A model generated the notes under the pieces. It made no database searches and was not told the origin of the DNA. It was given only the letters and a program-made list of their open reading frames with translations. A program made the translations under genes and the position numbers. From Photobacterium halotolerans DSM 18316 (GTDB taxonomy: Bacteria; Pseudomonadota; Gammaproteobacteria; Enterobacterales; Vibrionaceae): a stretch of DNA of 64,000 bases. The stretch is from contig NZ_AULG01000017.1 of NCBI RefSeq assembly GCF_000425165.1, forward strand, positions 85,735-149,734. Direction: 5' to 3'. Within the stretch, counting starts at the first letter, position 1. Each line of letters begins with the position of its first letter. Shown in pieces: positions 1 through 9,740 of this stretch.

Positions 1-249
1 TGCAACCGGAGATGTTGTGATAGCGCGGATAATTTCCCGCATAGAGGTATCTAAACCGCCCGGGGTGTCCATTTTGAGCACGATAAGTGCAGCCTGTTCT
101 TCCTGAGCATGGTTAATTTCACGTGATACAAAATCACTGACCGCAGGTCCGATCCCGCCTTTGATATCAATTAACCATACATCGGATGCCTGAGAGCACA
201 TTGACCAAAGCGCAGCCAGCCATAATGTCAGAATGGAAAACAGCTTCAT
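1..249 (-). CDS. NfeD-type ClpP-class membrane serine protease, N-terminal part (runs off the window)
   Basis: Translating the minus strand from the ATG at 247-249 gives an open frame of 83 residues to the window edge. It starts with a hydrophobic signal peptide (MKLFSILTLWLAALW) and continues with VWLIDIKGGIGPAVSDFV and then LIVLKMDTPGGLDTSM. The order 'I..IxGxIGPA..D....' followed by 'DTPGGL' is typical of NfeD1b/SppA-like proteases of the ClpP fold, which pair with stomatin-like proteins (SPFH) in membrane quality control. The catalytic serine would lie beyond the edge. The downstream stomatin partner expected for this family would also be outside the window. Confidence 0.8.
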   Translation of the reverse strand, partial: MKLFSILTLWLAALWSMCSQASDVWLIDIKGGIGPAVSDFVSREINHAQEEQAALIVLKMDTPGGLDTSMREIIRAITTSPVA

Positions 250-404
250 GACGCATGCTCCCAGTAGATGTACCAGACTGAACCAGATAGGAAAACCTGA
301 ACTCTTAGACGTTGGTTATCCACCCCTTAAGCATAGCGCACAGAATTCGCTACAGGATTGATCGCCGTGCAGAACCATGACAGCCTGCAACAGCGGCTGG
401 TAAC

Positions 405-1859
405 TCAGGAAATATGACGAGAGAAAAGTCGGCCAAGCGCCGAGGGATGGTGAGACCAGTGCGTATCAAACATCTCCATCAAAGCCGGGTTGCCGTACCG
501 TGACAGACAAACGGCATGGAAACGATTCTTATGCTGTTTCAGTTTTGCTACACGCTCCTGCATCTCGGGCGATTGCGACGGTGCAATGAAATCGGACAGC
601 ACGATGAGATCCGCATTTTTATACTTATCGCCACTCATCAGCATCAGAGACTGATCCAGCACGGGCGTTAAATCTGTACCGCCATGAAATGAATAAGAAA
701 GGAAATTCAGCACTTCACTTAAGCCATCCTGCCGCGTCAGCTCATACGTAATGTGCTGGGTGGAAAACAACATGACATAACAGTCTCTGTCATCGGCAAG
801 TGCAATCTGCATCAATCCGTAAGCCAACGCTTTCGCGCACTGCTCTGGGTAACCGGACATTGAGCCAGAGGCATCAATGCAAACAATAAACGGCCCCTTG
901 TCCTGTTCGACCTGCTTACTTTGTTTCCTGTAGGCTTTCACTTTACGCAGTTTGCGCTGAGCCCCCTGCATTCTGTAATTCATCAAACGCTTATCAACAA
1001 GATGCTTGTAGAACACCACCTCAAGTTCTGGATAGGCAAGAAACATCGCCTCATTAGGGAGTAAACGCGCCAGATCATCGCTGGGATGCACGCCCACTAT
1101 GTCATCAGTGACGTTGTCACTCTTTTCTTCGACCATTTTCAGCTCTTCTGTCTGAACCCTGGCCTGACTCGGATCATCAACCTCGTTAGCCATTCTGCCT
1201 AGCTTGTCGGCAATCTCCTGAATTTCATTATTTTTTTGAAGAAACCTTGCGATAGATTTTAAACGTTCCACATCCGTTTTAGTCAGTTTGGCTTTTGCCA
1301 TATCCCACAGCCGGCCAGCGCGTTTTTCATCTCCCGTTTCATCAACTTTTTCCATTTGCTGCATGGTTTCAATACGCTGATACAGATCTTTCAGCAATGC
1401 TTCTTTATGATGCTCTAACTCAGATTCCTGCGCTTTTTTCAGTGCTACTTGCAAATGTTCATACCACTGGTGACAAAAGTAGCTGTGAAACATGGGGTTA
1501 TGCTTCTTCTGGTCATGGTCAAGCAACCGGCGTGCTTTAAAATAAAAGCCGGACGTCGTTTCAAGTTCACTGACTACCTGCTCTGCATTGTCCATAAAAG
1601 TGTCCGCAGACCATTGCCGAACTTTTTGGTACATAGCCAGCTCCTGACTGAAGCGCTCGGCCACATCCACTTTTGCGATGCGATGCTGTACATAGCTGCG
1701 CCACTTGCCGATCTGCAGCTTCATAGACGATTTAATTCCCGGACTGGAGTCCGCTGCCATCATCAACTGTGGCCGGGTCATCAGCTCGTTGACTGCATTT
1801 TCAATGATACCCGACTCAGTCAGCATCAGAGCCAGATTAATACCTTCGGTGACTGGCAT
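405..1859 (-). CDS. viaA: ViaA, VWA-domain partner of RavA
   Basis: A 484-residue protein matching the usual length of ViaA. The C-terminal third is a von Willebrand factor A domain with a metal-ion-dependent adhesion site: DASGSMSG near residue 328, a conserved Thr in GGTDLTP, and LSDFIAPS near 430. The N-terminal part is helical, charged and rich in Glu and Lys, as known for the family. ViaA works with the MoxR-type ATPase RavA and, in E. coli, binds respiratory complexes (Nuo, fumarate reductase) and affects aminoglycoside sensitivity. The gene starts 13 bases after ravA stops and has a strong GGAGGAG ribosome site, so the two form one operon. Start chosen at MPVTEG. Confidence 0.95.
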   Translation of the reverse strand: MPVTEGINLALMLTESGIIENAVNELMTRPQLMMAADSSPGIKSSMKLQIGKWRSYVQHRIAKVDVAERFSQELAMYQKVRQWSADTFMDNAEQVVSELETTSGFYFKARRLLDHDQKKHNPMFHSYFCHQWYEHLQVALKKAQESELEHHKEALLKDLYQRIETMQQMEKVDETGDEKRAGRLWDMAKAKLTKTDVERLKSIARFLQKNNEIQEIADKLGRMANEVDDPSQARVQTEELKMVEEKSDNVTDDIVGVHPSDDLARLLPNEAMFLAYPELEVVFYKHLVDKRLMNYRMQGAQRKLRKVKAYRKQSKQVEQDKGPFIVCIDASGSMSGYPEQCAKALAYGLMQIALADDRDCYVMLFSTQHITYELTRQDGLSEVLNFLSYSFHGGTDLTPVLDQSLMLMSGDKYKNADLIVLSDFIAPSQSPEMQERVAKLKQHKNRFHAVCLSRYGNPALMEMFDTHWSHHPSALGRLFSRHIS

Positions 1860-1872
1860 TGTCTCCTCCCGG

Positions 1873-3519
1873 CTATGCGAAGTATTCGGTCAGACGGGTT
1901 AAACGCATAGCACTTTTGTCCAAATGCCGCTGGATTGTCGCAATTTCATCACTTGCAGTAGCCAGACTTTGCTCAATCAGTACCGGAAATTCAGGGTCAA
2001 CGAAGTTGTGCGGCAGTGCCCCGTGAAAACGGCTCCGTGCCAGTTTCAGTAAGTGAGCCGCCTCACTGATGGCATCCGTTGCTTGCTCGACTTTTTGCTG
2101 CCAGCCAACCAGCTGTTCCTGGCTGACTCCGTAATCTCCGGCCATGCCAACCAGCACATTCCGGTTAGCAATATCTTTGATCACCAGGCGATCTGTGGCA
2201 TCAATTTCAAAATGCAGCCTGCATAAATGCGTGTTCTTATTAACAAAGCCATAGATATCGCATTGTCCGGCTTTAATCTTTTTCTCGAACTCATCACCAT
2301 CTACATACACCCAGCGGCTATCACCGGTTTCCTGTTCAGAAACGGAAGGATTATGCTGCAGCATCACCAGTTTGATCATGCGCGGGTTGTTATTAACCGT
2401 GTAGCGCTTGGCGCCGGAAAAATCGTACTTGTATCTTTCCTTGCCCATCAGCGTGTCATGCCCGAATGTCACGCACAGCTTGCTGGCAACCGCCTGGTGG
2501 ACTTCCTCTATCTGATGCTGCGCCGTATCAGCCTGCTGAGTCGCGGCTTGCTGCCCGAAGACTTGATTAACAGCAAAGTCGCGTAAGATCTCCCGGATAT
2601 CCTGTCGGGATTCCGGGCTGTGCCACAAACACTCCTGCAGCAACAGCAAATCAAGCGGATTGATACTGTCCCGGCCATTAAAGAAAGCACTGGCTTTGAG
2701 CAGCCTTACCGACTTTTTCCATCGCCGGTCTGAAATGTAAAGCTCGCTGCTGCCCGATTCCACTTTCTCCTCAATGATGGATTTCAGCTGATAAATGGTT
2801 TCGAATGTCGCCTCATCAAGCTGGATATGATCGATCAATGCCTGCCATTGCTGATATTCTTCTTCTTTAATTTTCAGCTCAGCGGGCAAACTTGCCATCT
2901 CTGGGCCTTCACCCAGCAGCATGGCTTTGAAATTTTGTTTTTCCTGTATGCGATTAACGAACACACGAACCAGCATACGGTCGTACAACGCTTCCAGACC
3001 GCTGTCTTCATCCGGTAATTCGTTGGATGCCGTAATCAGCAAACGCATCGGCACGTTCAGCGTGTCCTGACCATTTTTAAACGTCCGTTCGTTAACGACA
3101 GTCAGTAAGGTATTCAAAATTGCAGGGCCTGCTTTCCAGATTTCATCCAGGAAAACGACTTCCGCTGTGGGCAAGTAGCCATCAACCAAACGAACATATT
3201 TGCCGTGGTCTTTCAGTTCCTGAATCGATAAAGGCCCGAACACTTCTTCAGGAGTTGAAAAACGCGTCATCAGATAATCAAAGAAGCGGCTGCCATCAAA
3301 GGCTTCAATCAATCGCTTAGCAATCAGGCTTTTTGCTATTCCGGGAGGACCCAGCAGGAAGACACTCTCACCAGACAACGCCGCCAGCAGACACAGGCGA
3401 ATGGTATGCTCTCTTTCATAGACCCCGTTTGACAGAGCCTGGATCAGTTTCTCTACCCGCTCAGCAAGCAGCGCTTTATTGGGTAGGCTATTGGCCGCCA
3501 TAGATAGCATATTGGTCAT
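1873..3519 (-). CDS. ravA: RavA, MoxR-family AAA+ ATPase
   Basis: A 548-residue AAA+ protein. Walker A is GPPGIAKS near residue 58 and Walker B is [10 protein letters not shown] near 121, with the MoxR-like sequence [12 protein letters not shown] between them. The C-terminal half corresponds to the LARA and triple-helical regions of RavA, where E. coli RavA binds the lysine decarboxylase LdcI. It is first in an operon with viaA. The start is slightly uncertain: the first ATG (3519) lies very close to GAGGAA, and an in-frame ATG three codons on (3510) is possible. An MxxN-rich leader of about 14 residues precedes the part aligning with E. coli RavA. Confidence 0.95.
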   Translation of the reverse strand: MTNMLSMAANSLPNKALLAERVEKLIQALSNGVYEREHTIRLCLLAALSGESVFLLGPPGIAKSLIAKRLIEAFDGSRFFDYLMTRFSTPEEVFGPLSIQELKDHGKYVRLVDGYLPTAEVVFLDEIWKAGPAILNTLLTVVNERTFKNGQDTLNVPMRLLITASNELPDEDSGLEALYDRMLVRVFVNRIQEKQNFKAMLLGEGPEMASLPAELKIKEEEYQQWQALIDHIQLDEATFETIYQLKSIIEEKVESGSSELYISDRRWKKSVRLLKASAFFNGRDSINPLDLLLLQECLWHSPESRQDIREILRDFAVNQVFGQQAATQQADTAQHQIEEVHQAVASKLCVTFGHDTLMGKERYKYDFSGAKRYTVNNNPRMIKLVMLQHNPSVSEQETGDSRWVYVDGDEFEKKIKAGQCDIYGFVNKNTHLCRLHFEIDATDRLVIKDIANRNVLVGMAGDYGVSQEQLVGWQQKVEQATDAISEAAHLLKLARSRFHGALPHNFVDPEFPVLIEQSLATASDEIATIQRHLDKSAMRLTRLTEYFA

Positions 3520-3838
3520 TTCCTCGAGGCAATAGGGTCTGATGTAGAAATGAAATGGGTGGAGCTGAAAAATCTCATTCTAGCCACAGAATAGCTGTAA
3601 AAAACACATTGTTACAAGTATGTTAATATACATATTTTGTTACAAACAGGGTATATCAAACTGGGTAGGCAACCAACATAGATCAATCATTGATTTCATT
3701 TTTGATGCACTCAGGGTGAGCACAGGATCACAGAATGTAATGGGTTACGCTACATGTTCAGGATGGGGACTATGTCTCGATTTGTTATTACATTGCGCTA
3801 TCTCAACACAAATCATCGTGTTAGTATTTTAATCAATT
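3520..3838. other. Intergenic region between ravA and the GGDEF gene
   Basis: A 319-base divergent intergenic stretch, AT-rich around 3600-3660. It must hold the ravA-viaA promoter (minus) and that of the diguanylate cyclase (plus). I see no clear hairpin, operator palindrome or convincing small gene. The short frame at 3620-3832 has no ribosome site and no recognisable features. Confidence 0.5.
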
Positions 3839-4705
3839 ATGAAGAAGATCTCTCAATTGCCTGTCGGGCTGACAATTTTTGTATGTTTTGGGGTGCTGAT
3901 AACCACCTTTATCCCCATGCAAGGTAACCTGGATGCGGTTACTTCGAGCCTGACACTGGTGCTGATTATCCTGCTGGTCCGCGAAGTCGCCAGTAAAGAA
4001 ATGAAGTTTTTATTACTTCTGTCTGCCTGTACCTACGGGATTGGTGTAATTGCAGATCTTCTTGACGACATTCCGGAGCTTGCAACTCACTGGTTGCTGA
4101 TACGCGCCGATGATGTATTCAGCAATATTGGTGTTTTTTTACTGTGCTTCTGCTTCATTAGACTTTTGCATCAACGCCGTAAATTAATACAAAAACTCAA
4201 GCAGCAAATTGCTAAATCCCGTCAACTGGAGCTGGAACTCAGCCGGCAGGCCTTGCAAGATGACTTGACCAGATTGCAAAACAGACGCTCACTTTTCAGA
4301 CGATTTGATCACATGGCGATTAACCTTAATCGCGGCATTATGGCTTACATTGATGTAGATAATTTCAAACAGGTTAACGACCGTCTTGGTCACCGGCAGG
4401 GAGATTTAGTGCTGATTGAAATCGCCAATATCATTTTCAGGCATTCACCAACCGGCAGTCAGGTCTATCGCATAGGCGGTGACGAATTCATTGTTCTACT
4501 GCCCAGTGAAGATCAATGTCAAAGCCAGGAGTGGCTTGATCAGTTATATGAGCAAACTCAAGATCTAAGAGACACATTCAAACTTGGCATCAGTGTCGGC
4601 CTTGTTCCTTTCCATCCTGGCAACCTCAGTGATCCGGACTTACTGCTCGCTAAAGCAGATAGCGCCATGTATCAGGAAAAAGAGCAAAAAAGCCGTGTCG
4701 AGTAA
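3839..4705 (+). CDS. Membrane diguanylate cyclase (GGDEF domain)
   Basis: A 288-residue protein. The N-terminal 100 residues contain about four hydrophobic segments (for example LTIFVCFGVLITTFI and LTLVLIILLVREV). A short charged linker rich in Lys and Gln follows (about 110-135), then a GGDEF domain. The active-site loop is RIGGDEF near residue 210, preceded by DVDNFKQVND, so catalysis of c-di-GMP synthesis from two GTP is expected. The RxxD inhibitory I-site normally just before GGDEF is not seen, so product inhibition may be absent. An in-frame stop lies three codons upstream, which fixes ATG 3839 as the earliest ATG, yet no Shine-Dalgarno sequence precedes it; translation may be weak. No EAL domain is present. 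Confidence 0.9.
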   Translation: MKKISQLPVGLTIFVCFGVLITTFIPMQGNLDAVTSSLTLVLIILLVREVASKEMKFLLLLSACTYGIGVIADLLDDIPELATHWLLIRADDVFSNIGVFLLCFCFIRLLHQRRKLIQKLKQQIAKSRQLELELSRQALQDDLTRLQNRRSLFRRFDHMAINLNRGIMAYIDVDNFKQVNDRLGHRQGDLVLIEIANIIFRHSPTGSQVYRIGGDEFIVLLPSEDQCQSQEWLDQLYEQTQDLRDTFKLGISVGLVPFHPGNLSDPDLLLAKADSAMYQEKEQKSRVE

Positions 4706-4786
4706 CCTCGATTCAGATTCACAATTCTGTCATATCCTCGTCATACCATAGCGTCTTCCCCCGTAGTTCAATTTTGGAGAGACGCA

Positions 4787-5605
4787 ATGTTGCTTCGCCT
4801 GGCTTCTTTATTGGCCGTTATTACCCTATTACCCATTCAGGCTAATGCCAAAACCGTTACCGTATCAGGTTCCACATCTGTCAGTCATATACTTGAGATA
4901 TTGGCTGAGCAATATGAGCAGCAACATTCCGATGCTTCCATTGCCGTGCAAGGGACTGGATCATCTGCTGGCATTTCAGCAGTCAAACAAGATGCCGCTG
5001 AGCTCGGAATGAGTTCGCGATTTCTGAAAGAAGACGAGATACGTCCGGATGTATCAACCACATTAATTGCCCATGATGGCATCGCGCTGGTCGTCAACAA
5101 AAACAACCCGATCGACACTCTGAGCAAAGCACAGGTTATGGGGATTTATCAGGGGAAAATTACCAACTGGAAACAAGTCGGTGGCGATGACCTCCCCATT
5201 GCGGTTGTCAGCAGAGAAAACGCTTCCGGTTCACGGTTTTCTTTTGAAGATTTTATGGGTCTGACACGTACTATTGGTGATAAAAGCGTCTCTGATATCA
5301 ATGCTAAAGCTCTGGTGGTTAACACTAATGGCATGGTAAAAAGCCTGATCGCCAGAAACAAGCACGCCATTGGCTATATGTCGCTCGGCTCTGTTGATGA
5401 TTCGGTAAAACCATTGGCTTTTGAAGGTATCTCACCCAGCCTGGCCAACCTGGAATCGGGACAGTATAAAATCTCCCGTCCTTTCATCATGCTTTATAAA
5501 AGCAAAAAGATCACATCGGATGGTCGTGACTTCCTCCATTACCTCCTGTCCGAAAACAGCCAGAAAATATTGCATGATCGCGGTTACATTCCCGTGGTGC
5601 ATTAA
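4787..5605 (+). CDS. Periplasmic phosphate-binding protein, PstS-like
   Basis: A 272-residue exported substrate-binding protein. A signal peptide (residues 1-21, ending ANA) precedes the phosphate-binding motifs of the PstS/SphX class: SGSTSVSH near 27-34, QGTGSSAGISAV near 55-66, and SRENASGSRFSFEDF near 142-156. These supply the Ser, Arg and Thr side chains that hold phosphate. It is shorter than E. coli PstS and resembles the stand-alone PstS homologues common in Vibrio. No pstCAB genes lie beside it, so it either feeds a transporter encoded elsewhere or acts as a sensor or scavenger. Start supported by TTGGAGAG seven bases upstream. Confidence 0.85.
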   Translation: MLLRLASLLAVITLLPIQANAKTVTVSGSTSVSHILEILAEQYEQQHSDASIAVQGTGSSAGISAVKQDAAELGMSSRFLKEDEIRPDVSTTLIAHDGIALVVNKNNPIDTLSKAQVMGIYQGKITNWKQVGGDDLPIAVVSRENASGSRFSFEDFMGLTRTIGDKSVSDINAKALVVNTNGMVKSLIARNKHAIGYMSLGSVDDSVKPLAFEGISPSLANLESGQYKISRPFIMLYKSKKITSDGRDFLHYLLSENSQKILHDRGYIPVVH

Positions 5606-5620
5606 ACAACAAACAACCTT

Positions 5621-5648
5621 TGGCTTACCTGAAAAATCAGGTAAGCCA
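5621..5648. terminator. Hairpin between the convergent pstS-like gene and sseA
   Basis: A 12-base perfect stem (TGGCTTACCTGA/TCAGGTAAGCCA) with an AAAA loop lies in the 51-base gap between two convergent genes. The flanks contain short T-rich stretches on either strand, so it probably ends transcription in both directions. Confidence 0.75.
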
Positions 5649-5656
5649 TTGTTCGC

Positions 5657-6511
5657 TCAGGATACTACCGGATATTTCATGCCAGCCCCCCATTCCGTCC
5701 AGGAACCGTCATAGACAGTCAGGTTTTTCCGACCCGCTACATCAGCCGCCAGAGCCAGAATGCACGCCGTTACCCCGGAACCGCAACTGAAAATCAGCTG
5801 CTGATCGTGTTCTGAAATCGCATCAAAACGTTGTTTCAGTATTGATTGTGACACCAACCTGTTGTCTTTTACCAACTGACCAAACGGAAGGCTTTTGGCA
5901 TTCGGCATATGGCCACTGCGTATGCCTTCTCTCGGCTCTGGCTGCTGGGCATAAAAACGTGCCGCGGGGCGTGCATCCAGCACCACAACCTGAGGGTCTG
6001 CTAATTTTCCCATCAATGTCTGAGCATCAATCACCCATTCAGATCTGAACTGGGCAGAAAATTGCCCTATCTCCGGTGCTTCAGTCACGACACCCGATTC
6101 TAACGAGCCCCCGCTCGCTTTCCAGGCAGGCAATCCGCCATCCAGCACCGCGACCTTGTCATGCCCCATCACTTTAAACATCCACCACACGCGCGGTGAT
6201 GAAAACAGTCCGTGAGAATCATAAACAACGATAGTGTCTTTGTTGCTGATACCTAACTCCGACACTTGGCTGGCAAACTGCTCTGCACCGGGCAACATAT
6301 GCGGAAGGCTGGAATCCTTATCGCATATCTCTTTATCGAAATCGAAAAAAACAGCACCGGGAATACGTTCACTCACCCACTCAGCTCTGGCATCACGGCC
6401 ACTGCCCGGCATGAACCAGCTCGCATCCAGTATCACAATATTTTCCGCATCGGCATGCTCCAGCAACCAGTCAGCACTGACAACAGACGACGATAATGAA
6501 TTCTTTGCCAT
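5657..6511 (-). CDS. sseA: 3-mercaptopyruvate/thiosulfate sulfurtransferase (two rhodanese domains)
   Basis: A 284-residue tandem rhodanese protein. The N-terminal inactive domain begins at SADWLLEH (about 13-20). The C-terminal catalytic domain carries SCGSGVTAC near residue 243, the Cys-Gly-Ser-Gly-Val loop typical of 3-mercaptopyruvate sulfurtransferase rather than the CRKG-V loop of thiosulfate sulfurtransferase. It moves sulfane sulfur from 3-mercaptopyruvate to thiol acceptors or cyanide in the cytoplasm. It has its own transcription unit, convergent with the pstS-like gene and divergent from the siroheme gene. The ribosome site is weak (TTAGAG) and no alternative Met lies nearby. Confidence 0.92.
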   Translation of the reverse strand: MAKNSLSSSVVSADWLLEHADAENIVILDASWFMPGSGRDARAEWVSERIPGAVFFDFDKEICDKDSSLPHMLPGAEQFASQVSELGISNKDTIVVYDSHGLFSSPRVWWMFKVMGHDKVAVLDGGLPAWKASGGSLESGVVTEAPEIGQFSAQFRSEWVIDAQTLMGKLADPQVVVLDARPAARFYAQQPEPREGIRSGHMPNAKSLPFGQLVKDNRLVSQSILKQRFDAISEHDQQLIFSCGSGVTACILALAADVAGRKNLTVYDGSWTEWGAGMKYPVVS

Positions 6512-6769
6512 ACTCTAAGCACCTATCCCTATGAAATTCAGCTGTTTGTATGAAACCAGAGAACTGTGTTCCTCGCAGCCACTCAGGTTATCACTCCTAC
6601 ATGGTGATAGTGATAGCAGGTAATACGATCAGACTAAACCTTTTTCTCAGTAATCCAGCCACTTGCCACAGTAAACAGAAGCAGGCTGAGCTTGAATCCG
6701 ATTGTTCATCGGGTTAATGTCCCTGAACTCAGTGCCCGCACTTTTCTGATTTTTTGCAAGGACGCGAAT

Positions 6770-7708
6770 ATGGACTACTTTCCGGTCTTCACCCAATTAC
6801 ACAACAAACCAGTACTGGTCATAGGTGGCGGAGAAGTTGCCTGTCGTAAAGTCGATCTTTTATTGCGGGCAGGCGCAGCAATCACGCTGATATCGCCACG
6901 CCTGCATCCTGCTTTACAAAAGCTGGCCAGCCAGCAAAAACTGCGCTGGCTGGCAGAATCTTACCAGCCGGGAAGCCTGGGGGGCTATTATCAGGTGTGG
7001 ACAACGACGGATGATCGCGAGCTGAATAAGCGTATCTTTCATGATGCCCAGCAGAAGAAAATTTGGGTTAATGCCGTCGACGATCCTGCCCATTGCGATT
7101 TTATTACCCCATCCATGATAGATCGCTCCCCCATTCAGGTGGCCATATCCAGTGGTGGCGCTTCACCGGTACTCGTACGTTACCTCAGAGAAAAGCTGGA
7201 AACCCAGCTCGCGCAAAATTTGTCTCTTCTGGCAGATTTCGCAGGAAAACAAAGAAACCGCCTGAAACAACATTACGATACCGTCGATAAACGAAGACAC
7301 TTTTGGGAGCTCTTCTTCCGCTTGCCTCAGGTAGAAAATGCCCAGTCTGTTGAGGTGCTTGAAGCAGCGTTTGTCCAGCTACTGGCCCAAGACAATCAGG
7401 CAACAGGAACAGTCTGTGTGATAGAAACCGGCGCAGATGTTGAAATGCTGACATTGAAAGCGTTGCGACTGATGCAGCAGGCCGAAATGGTGCTTTACAC
7501 CGATGAAGAGAGTCAGGCTGATTTCATTGATCTTTGCCGCAGAGATGCTGATCGTGAAGCTTGCAGTGAGGAGAATCTGTTGCAAAAAGCGGATGCCCTG
7601 CTCAGCCAGGCTGTCCGCGTCTGTATTCTGGTCAAAAAAGGAAGGACTTCTGCATCACTGTCTGCTTTTTGTCAGCAGCACAAGGGTGAGGTACTTCCCT
7701 CACTATAA
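6770..7708 (+). CDS. cysG: Siroheme synthase with intact NAD-dependent dehydrogenase/ferrochelatase half and shortened methyltransferase remnant
   Basis: The start is ATG 6770 (MDYFPVF), which has AAGGA eight bases upstream; the open frame continues 26 codons further up but lacks a ribosome site. Residues 1-215 match the CysG/Met8 module: IGGGEVACRKVDLLLRAGA (Rossmann fold), ATTDDRELN, the catalytic Asp region VDDPAHCDFI, and SSGGASPVLVRYLREKLE. This part oxidises precorrin-2 and inserts iron. The last 95 residues resemble only the start of the uroporphyrinogen-III methyltransferase domain (ETGADVEMLTLKALRLMQQA, then CRRDADRE) and then stop. The key GGDPF loop is missing, so this half cannot methylate and a separate methyltransferase (CobA type) would be needed. 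Total 312 residues against about 457 for full CysG. Confidence 0.88.
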   Translation: MDYFPVFTQLHNKPVLVIGGGEVACRKVDLLLRAGAAITLISPRLHPALQKLASQQKLRWLAESYQPGSLGGYYQVWTTTDDRELNKRIFHDAQQKKIWVNAVDDPAHCDFITPSMIDRSPIQVAISSGGASPVLVRYLREKLETQLAQNLSLLADFAGKQRNRLKQHYDTVDKRRHFWELFFRLPQVENAQSVEVLEAAFVQLLAQDNQATGTVCVIETGADVEMLTLKALRLMQQAEMVLYTDEESQADFIDLCRRDADREACSEENLLQKADALLSQAVRVCILVKKGRTSASLSAFCQQHKGEVLPSL

Positions 7709-7712
7709 CCGT

Positions 7713-8222
7713 TTATTTTGTAGAGGCAGCGGCGGGCGCAAGTTCAGACTTAAACGCTGCCTTCTGCGCGCGTTTTTCACTTTGCGCCTTCAGCCACAAA
7801 CCGGATGTTTTCATCGCATAACCAAATACCACGCCGAGCATTAGCGAAGGGATAACCAGTTGCCAGTTACCCGCGGCAGCAAATGTCGCACAACAGCCGA
7901 TAAATGTGCCCGGAATAAAGCTCAGCCACTCACGCTTTGCCTGCACACACATCAGAAATGAAATAATACCCGTCGCGATGTAGCCGAACAACTCAATATC
8001 TATCCATGTTGAGCCGTGAATGATCAACATTGCCCAGGCGACACCACTCACATTGGTCGCCATACTGATACCCATGCCCTTTAAGCCATCCTGAGGTGCC
8101 GCAAAATAGGTGGTACACCCCAAAAATCCGCCCCAGCTCAACAAGCCAAGTGAAACCGCTACCCAGCCCCACAGACCAGATAACAGACCGGTTGTTATTG
8201 CTATAGCGATTAATGCTGACAT
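7713..8222 (-). CDS. DUF1097 (YcdZ-like) inner membrane protein
   Basis: A 169-residue, very hydrophobic protein with about five membrane segments (for example ALIAIAITTGLLSGLWGWVAV at the N terminus). The pattern GLLSWGGFLGCTTYFAAP is typical of DUF1097/YcdZ proteins, whose function is unknown. The start is ATG 8222 with AGAGGT upstream; a 21-residue extension beginning at 8285 would place Arg and His residues before the first membrane segment and has no ribosome site. The C terminus is rich in Lys and Ala. It is convergent with the siroheme gene with four bases between the stop codons. Confidence 0.82.
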   Translation of the reverse strand: MSALIAIAITTGLLSGLWGWVAVSLGLLSWGGFLGCTTYFAAPQDGLKGMGISMATNVSGVAWAMLIIHGSTWIDIELFGYIATGIISFLMCVQAKREWLSFIPGTFIGCCATFAAAGNWQLVIPSLMLGVVFGYAMKTSGLWLKAQSEKRAQKAAFKSELAPAAASTK

Positions 8223-8495
8223 GTTAAGACCTCTGAAAACGCTTATTGGATATTGCCGGTGCGATGAATGCCGAAGTCTAATCACTCTGCCCGCCCAATA
8301 AATTGATATTAATCACATAATAAATGAAATAAGTGAAACACAATGTTTTACATAGTGAACAATGCCACAATAATCAGTTAACTGACGCCATCTTCAATCA
8401 GCAAAATGCGGTTTTGACTCTGATCAGCTTGTGATAACTTAATGCTTTCTAAAAGCTATGTTTCTTCTGAGATGCAGTCAAAACGGAGTGCCACC

Positions 8496-9500
8496 ATGGG
8501 GCCTTTAATGCTAGATGTGTCAGGTTTCGAACTTGATGCCGAAGAGCGTGAAATTCTTCAACACCCCACAGTAGGCGGAGTCATTTTTTTCGCCCGCAAC
8601 TACCACGACAAAGAGCAGTTGTTTGCTCTGACACAATCCATTCGTCAGGCAGCAAAACGTCCTTTGATCATTGCGGTGGATCAGGAAGGCGGACGAGTCC
8701 AACGCTTTCGTGAGGGTTTTACTTTACTGCCTCCTGCCCGGGCATTTGCAACGGCCGACAATGGAGTCAACCTTGCCCGTCAGGGGGGCTGGCTGATGGC
8801 CGCGGAATTACTGGCTATGGATATCGATCTCAGCCTGGCTCCTGTATTGGATATCGGCTTTGACTGTAAAGCCATTGGAGACCGCGCGTTTTCAGATCAG
8901 CCTGAAAAAATCATTCAATTTGCCAGTGAGTTTATACGCGGTATGAAAGAGGCAGGAATGGCGGCAACAGGTAAACATTTCCCCGGACACGGTGGCGTTA
9001 TCGCAGATTCGCATCATGAAACCCCTGTTGATGAGCGCAGTGATATTACCGTTCGTGATATGTCGGTATTTAAAGCATTAATCGAGGAACAATTACTCGA
9101 TGCCATGATGCCAGCCCATGTGATTTATCCTTCCTACGATGATAAGCCCGCCAGCGGCTCGGAATACTGGTTAAAGAAGGTGCTTCGGCAACAGCTTAAC
9201 TTTAAAGGGGTTATCTTTTCAGATGATCTGAACATGAAAGGTGCCGATGTACTGGGCTCCTACGGCGATCGTGCTGTTGCTTCTCTGCAAGCCGGCTGCG
9301 ATATGGTGATGTTATGTAATAACCGCAGTGGAGCGATTGAGGCACTTGAAGCATTGCCACAAACCCAGACACCCGTGCTTAATCACTTACTCAAAAAGCC
9401 ATTTCCACAATACGCAGAGATGATAAGAACGACTGAATGGAAACAGCGCTCTGAAGCCATTCGCCGACTGCAACATGAATGGCAGGAAAAAACACACTAG
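8496..9500 (+). CDS. nagZ: Beta-N-acetylhexosaminidase NagZ
   Basis: A 334-residue cytoplasmic glycoside hydrolase of family 3. It removes N-acetylglucosamine from anhydro-muropeptides in cell-wall recycling, which also sets the level of the AmpR inducer. Visible family motifs are [11 protein letters not shown] near 61, KHFPGHGGV near 160 (the flexible loop with the Asp-His dyad, DSHHETPVD), and the nucleophile region [10 protein letters not shown] near 243. The start [10 protein letters not shown] at 8496 matches the usual NagZ N terminus and follows CGGAG; an extension to 8442 has no support. Confidence 0.95.
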   Translation: MGPLMLDVSGFELDAEEREILQHPTVGGVIFFARNYHDKEQLFALTQSIRQAAKRPLIIAVDQEGGRVQRFREGFTLLPPARAFATADNGVNLARQGGWLMAAELLAMDIDLSLAPVLDIGFDCKAIGDRAFSDQPEKIIQFASEFIRGMKEAGMAATGKHFPGHGGVIADSHHETPVDERSDITVRDMSVFKALIEEQLLDAMMPAHVIYPSYDDKPASGSEYWLKKVLRQQLNFKGVIFSDDLNMKGADVLGSYGDRAVASLQAGCDMVMLCNNRSGAIEALEALPQTQTPVLNHLLKKPFPQYAEMIRTTEWKQRSEAIRRLQHEWQEKTH

Positions 9501-9545
9501 TGCTTTTTTACCTGTTGGGTGTCCCATTCAGCTCAGCGAAATACA

Positions 9546-9567
9546 AACGCCCGGATGACCGGGCGTT
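9546..9567 (+). terminator. Terminator-like hairpin after nagZ
   Basis: A nine-base stem (AACGCCCGG/CCGGGCGTT) with an ATGA loop lies 45 bases after the nagZ stop, followed by GTTGTC, a poor T-run. It is probably the nagZ terminator. Confidence 0.65.
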
Positions 9568-9740
9568 GTTGTCGCTGCAGGATATGTGGCTGTGATTCAA
9601 ACAACTCAGATTGATGAAGCCAGTTAAAATGCGGAGTTAAGCGAAGAAGCCGCCGGAAGTGGTACACAGCGGCTGTTATAGGTCAAGCTACGAAAAGAAG
9701 AGGGTAAAGGAAACGAAAAAAATCAGTTCAAAAGTTAGGA

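Noticed and set aside
1295..1910. Several plus-strand frames opposite viaA and ravA
   Set aside because: They are antisense to strongly supported genes, have no ribosome sites and show His/Arg/Cys-rich shadow composition.
3620..3832. 70-residue frame upstream of the GGDEF gene
   Set aside because: No ribosome site, no recognisable composition or family, and it lies in the divergent promoter region.
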